Positions 63,715 through 64,000 of a DNA stretch of 64,000 nucleotides are shown one piece after another. Both the position numbers and the translations under genes were made by a program. How positions within the stretch are numbered: position 1 is the first letter of the stretch; every line of letters begins with the position of its first letter. The DNA is taken from the NCBI GenBank assembly GCA_030704615.1, contig CM060733.1, forward strand, positions 39,806,001 through 39,870,000, written 5' to 3'. The notes under the pieces were generated by a model. It was not told the origin of the DNA, searched no databases, and saw only the letters and a program-made list of their open reading frames with translations. The DNA is from Takakia lepidozioides. Lineage: Eukaryota; Streptophyta; Takakiopsida; Takakiales; Takakiaceae.

Positions 63715-64000
63715 CACTCTTTCTTGACTAAATACGATCTCACAGCAAGTGACGCCGATCCTTGTGTTTATTTTAGCAGCAAAGGTACACATTTGATCCT
63801 CACTATCTTTGTCGATGATGGTCTCGCCTGCAGTGTCAAAACACAGAAGGTGACAGATGTTCTTGATAACATGGGTGAAGCTTTCACTGTCACCAAGAAT
63901 GATCCTGAAGTCTATGTAGGGCTTCACTTGGTTAGAAATTGGATTCATTCTAGATTTCTATTGACCAAGACAGATACGTCCAGAAGATCATTCAGACTTC
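63715..64000 (+). pseudogene. Ty1/copia reverse transcriptase fragment, runs off the window
   Basis: Reads FLTKYDLTASDADPCVYFSS, then LTIFVDDGLACS (catalytic YVDD written FVDD) and FTVTKNDPEVYVGLHLVRN, the palm region of copia reverse transcriptase. It starts abruptly after LINE sequence; integrase and the first half of the domain are absent. It continues beyond 64000. It might be the rest of the element at 7.2-13.8 kb or another copy. Confidence 0.85.

Noticed and set aside
13382-64000. The copia fragment at 63.7 kb being the rest of the element at 7.2-13.8 kb
   Set aside because: Possible given same strand, but the integrase and half of the reverse transcriptase are absent and LINE sequence directly precedes it; no evidence joins them.

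Overview
This 64 kb window reads as repeat-dense nuclear DNA of a land plant, most likely a seed-free one (bryophyte, lycophyte or fern; I cannot place it further). Reasons: many copies of P-L-S type pentatricopeptide (PPR) repeats, a plant PDF-motif (OSB-like) module, a plant alpha/beta-hydrolase, a cytosolic ribosomal protein L23A exon, spliceosomal introns, and Ty1/copia, LINE, CACTA (En/Spm) and SWIM-zinc-finger transposon genes. No intact conventional single-copy gene is certain; nearly every coding stretch is broken, nested or part of a mobile element.

Layout. 0-7 kb: LINE pieces in conflicting orientations, dispersed repeats and a frameshifted alpha/beta-hydrolase (minus strand, 4.6-5.7 kb). 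7.2-13.8 kb: a copia gag/protease/GAG-pre-integrase region split by a complete 4,944 bp CACTA element (8435-13378; 34 bp perfect TIRs, AAT target duplication) whose cargo is a PPR array. 13.8-28 kb: AGTGGTT-rich transposon subterminal sequence, an about 103 bp satellite grown from a piece of the PPR-associated gene, two related CACTA termini at identical satellite positions but opposite satellite orientation, another PDF-PPR gene copy, a methyltransferase-like gene fragment (20.3-22 kb), a Transposase_24-like ORF (22.5 kb) and an LTR-retrotransposon solo LTR (28050-28758).

29.3-48.6 kb is the most unusual part. It holds two oppositely oriented copies of what looks like one mobile-element type encoding a divergent gene pair: (i) a multi-exon protein with a ParB-like VWDGNH module near its N-terminus and a DNA-methyltransferase-like module at its C-terminus, and (ii) a MULE-like transposase ending in a SWIM zinc finger. 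Introns and intergenic parts are packed with palindromic tandem arrays: one set built on a GGCGCC-centred palindrome (periods about 53, 72, 96/288 and 146 bp), the other on a TTAAGGTGTCGT hairpin. The same intron of the two gene copies carries the two unrelated palindrome families.

49-64 kb: more PDF/PPR gene copies on both strands, a second complete CACTA element (50626-55516; TAA target duplication) inserted in a minus-strand PPR sequence, a SINE, a minus-strand ORF fusing an RPL23A exon to a transposon-like protein, a G-rich-TIR element inserted in a plus-strand PPR sequence, a LINE fragment and a copia reverse-transcriptase fragment at the edge.

Overall inference: a chimeric PDF-PPR gene (a type of protein expected in organelles) has been copied repeatedly, at least partly as cargo of CACTA elements, while a ParB/methyltransferase/SWIM-transposase element family has expanded beside it. 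All functional statements are from reading the sequence; no database search was run.
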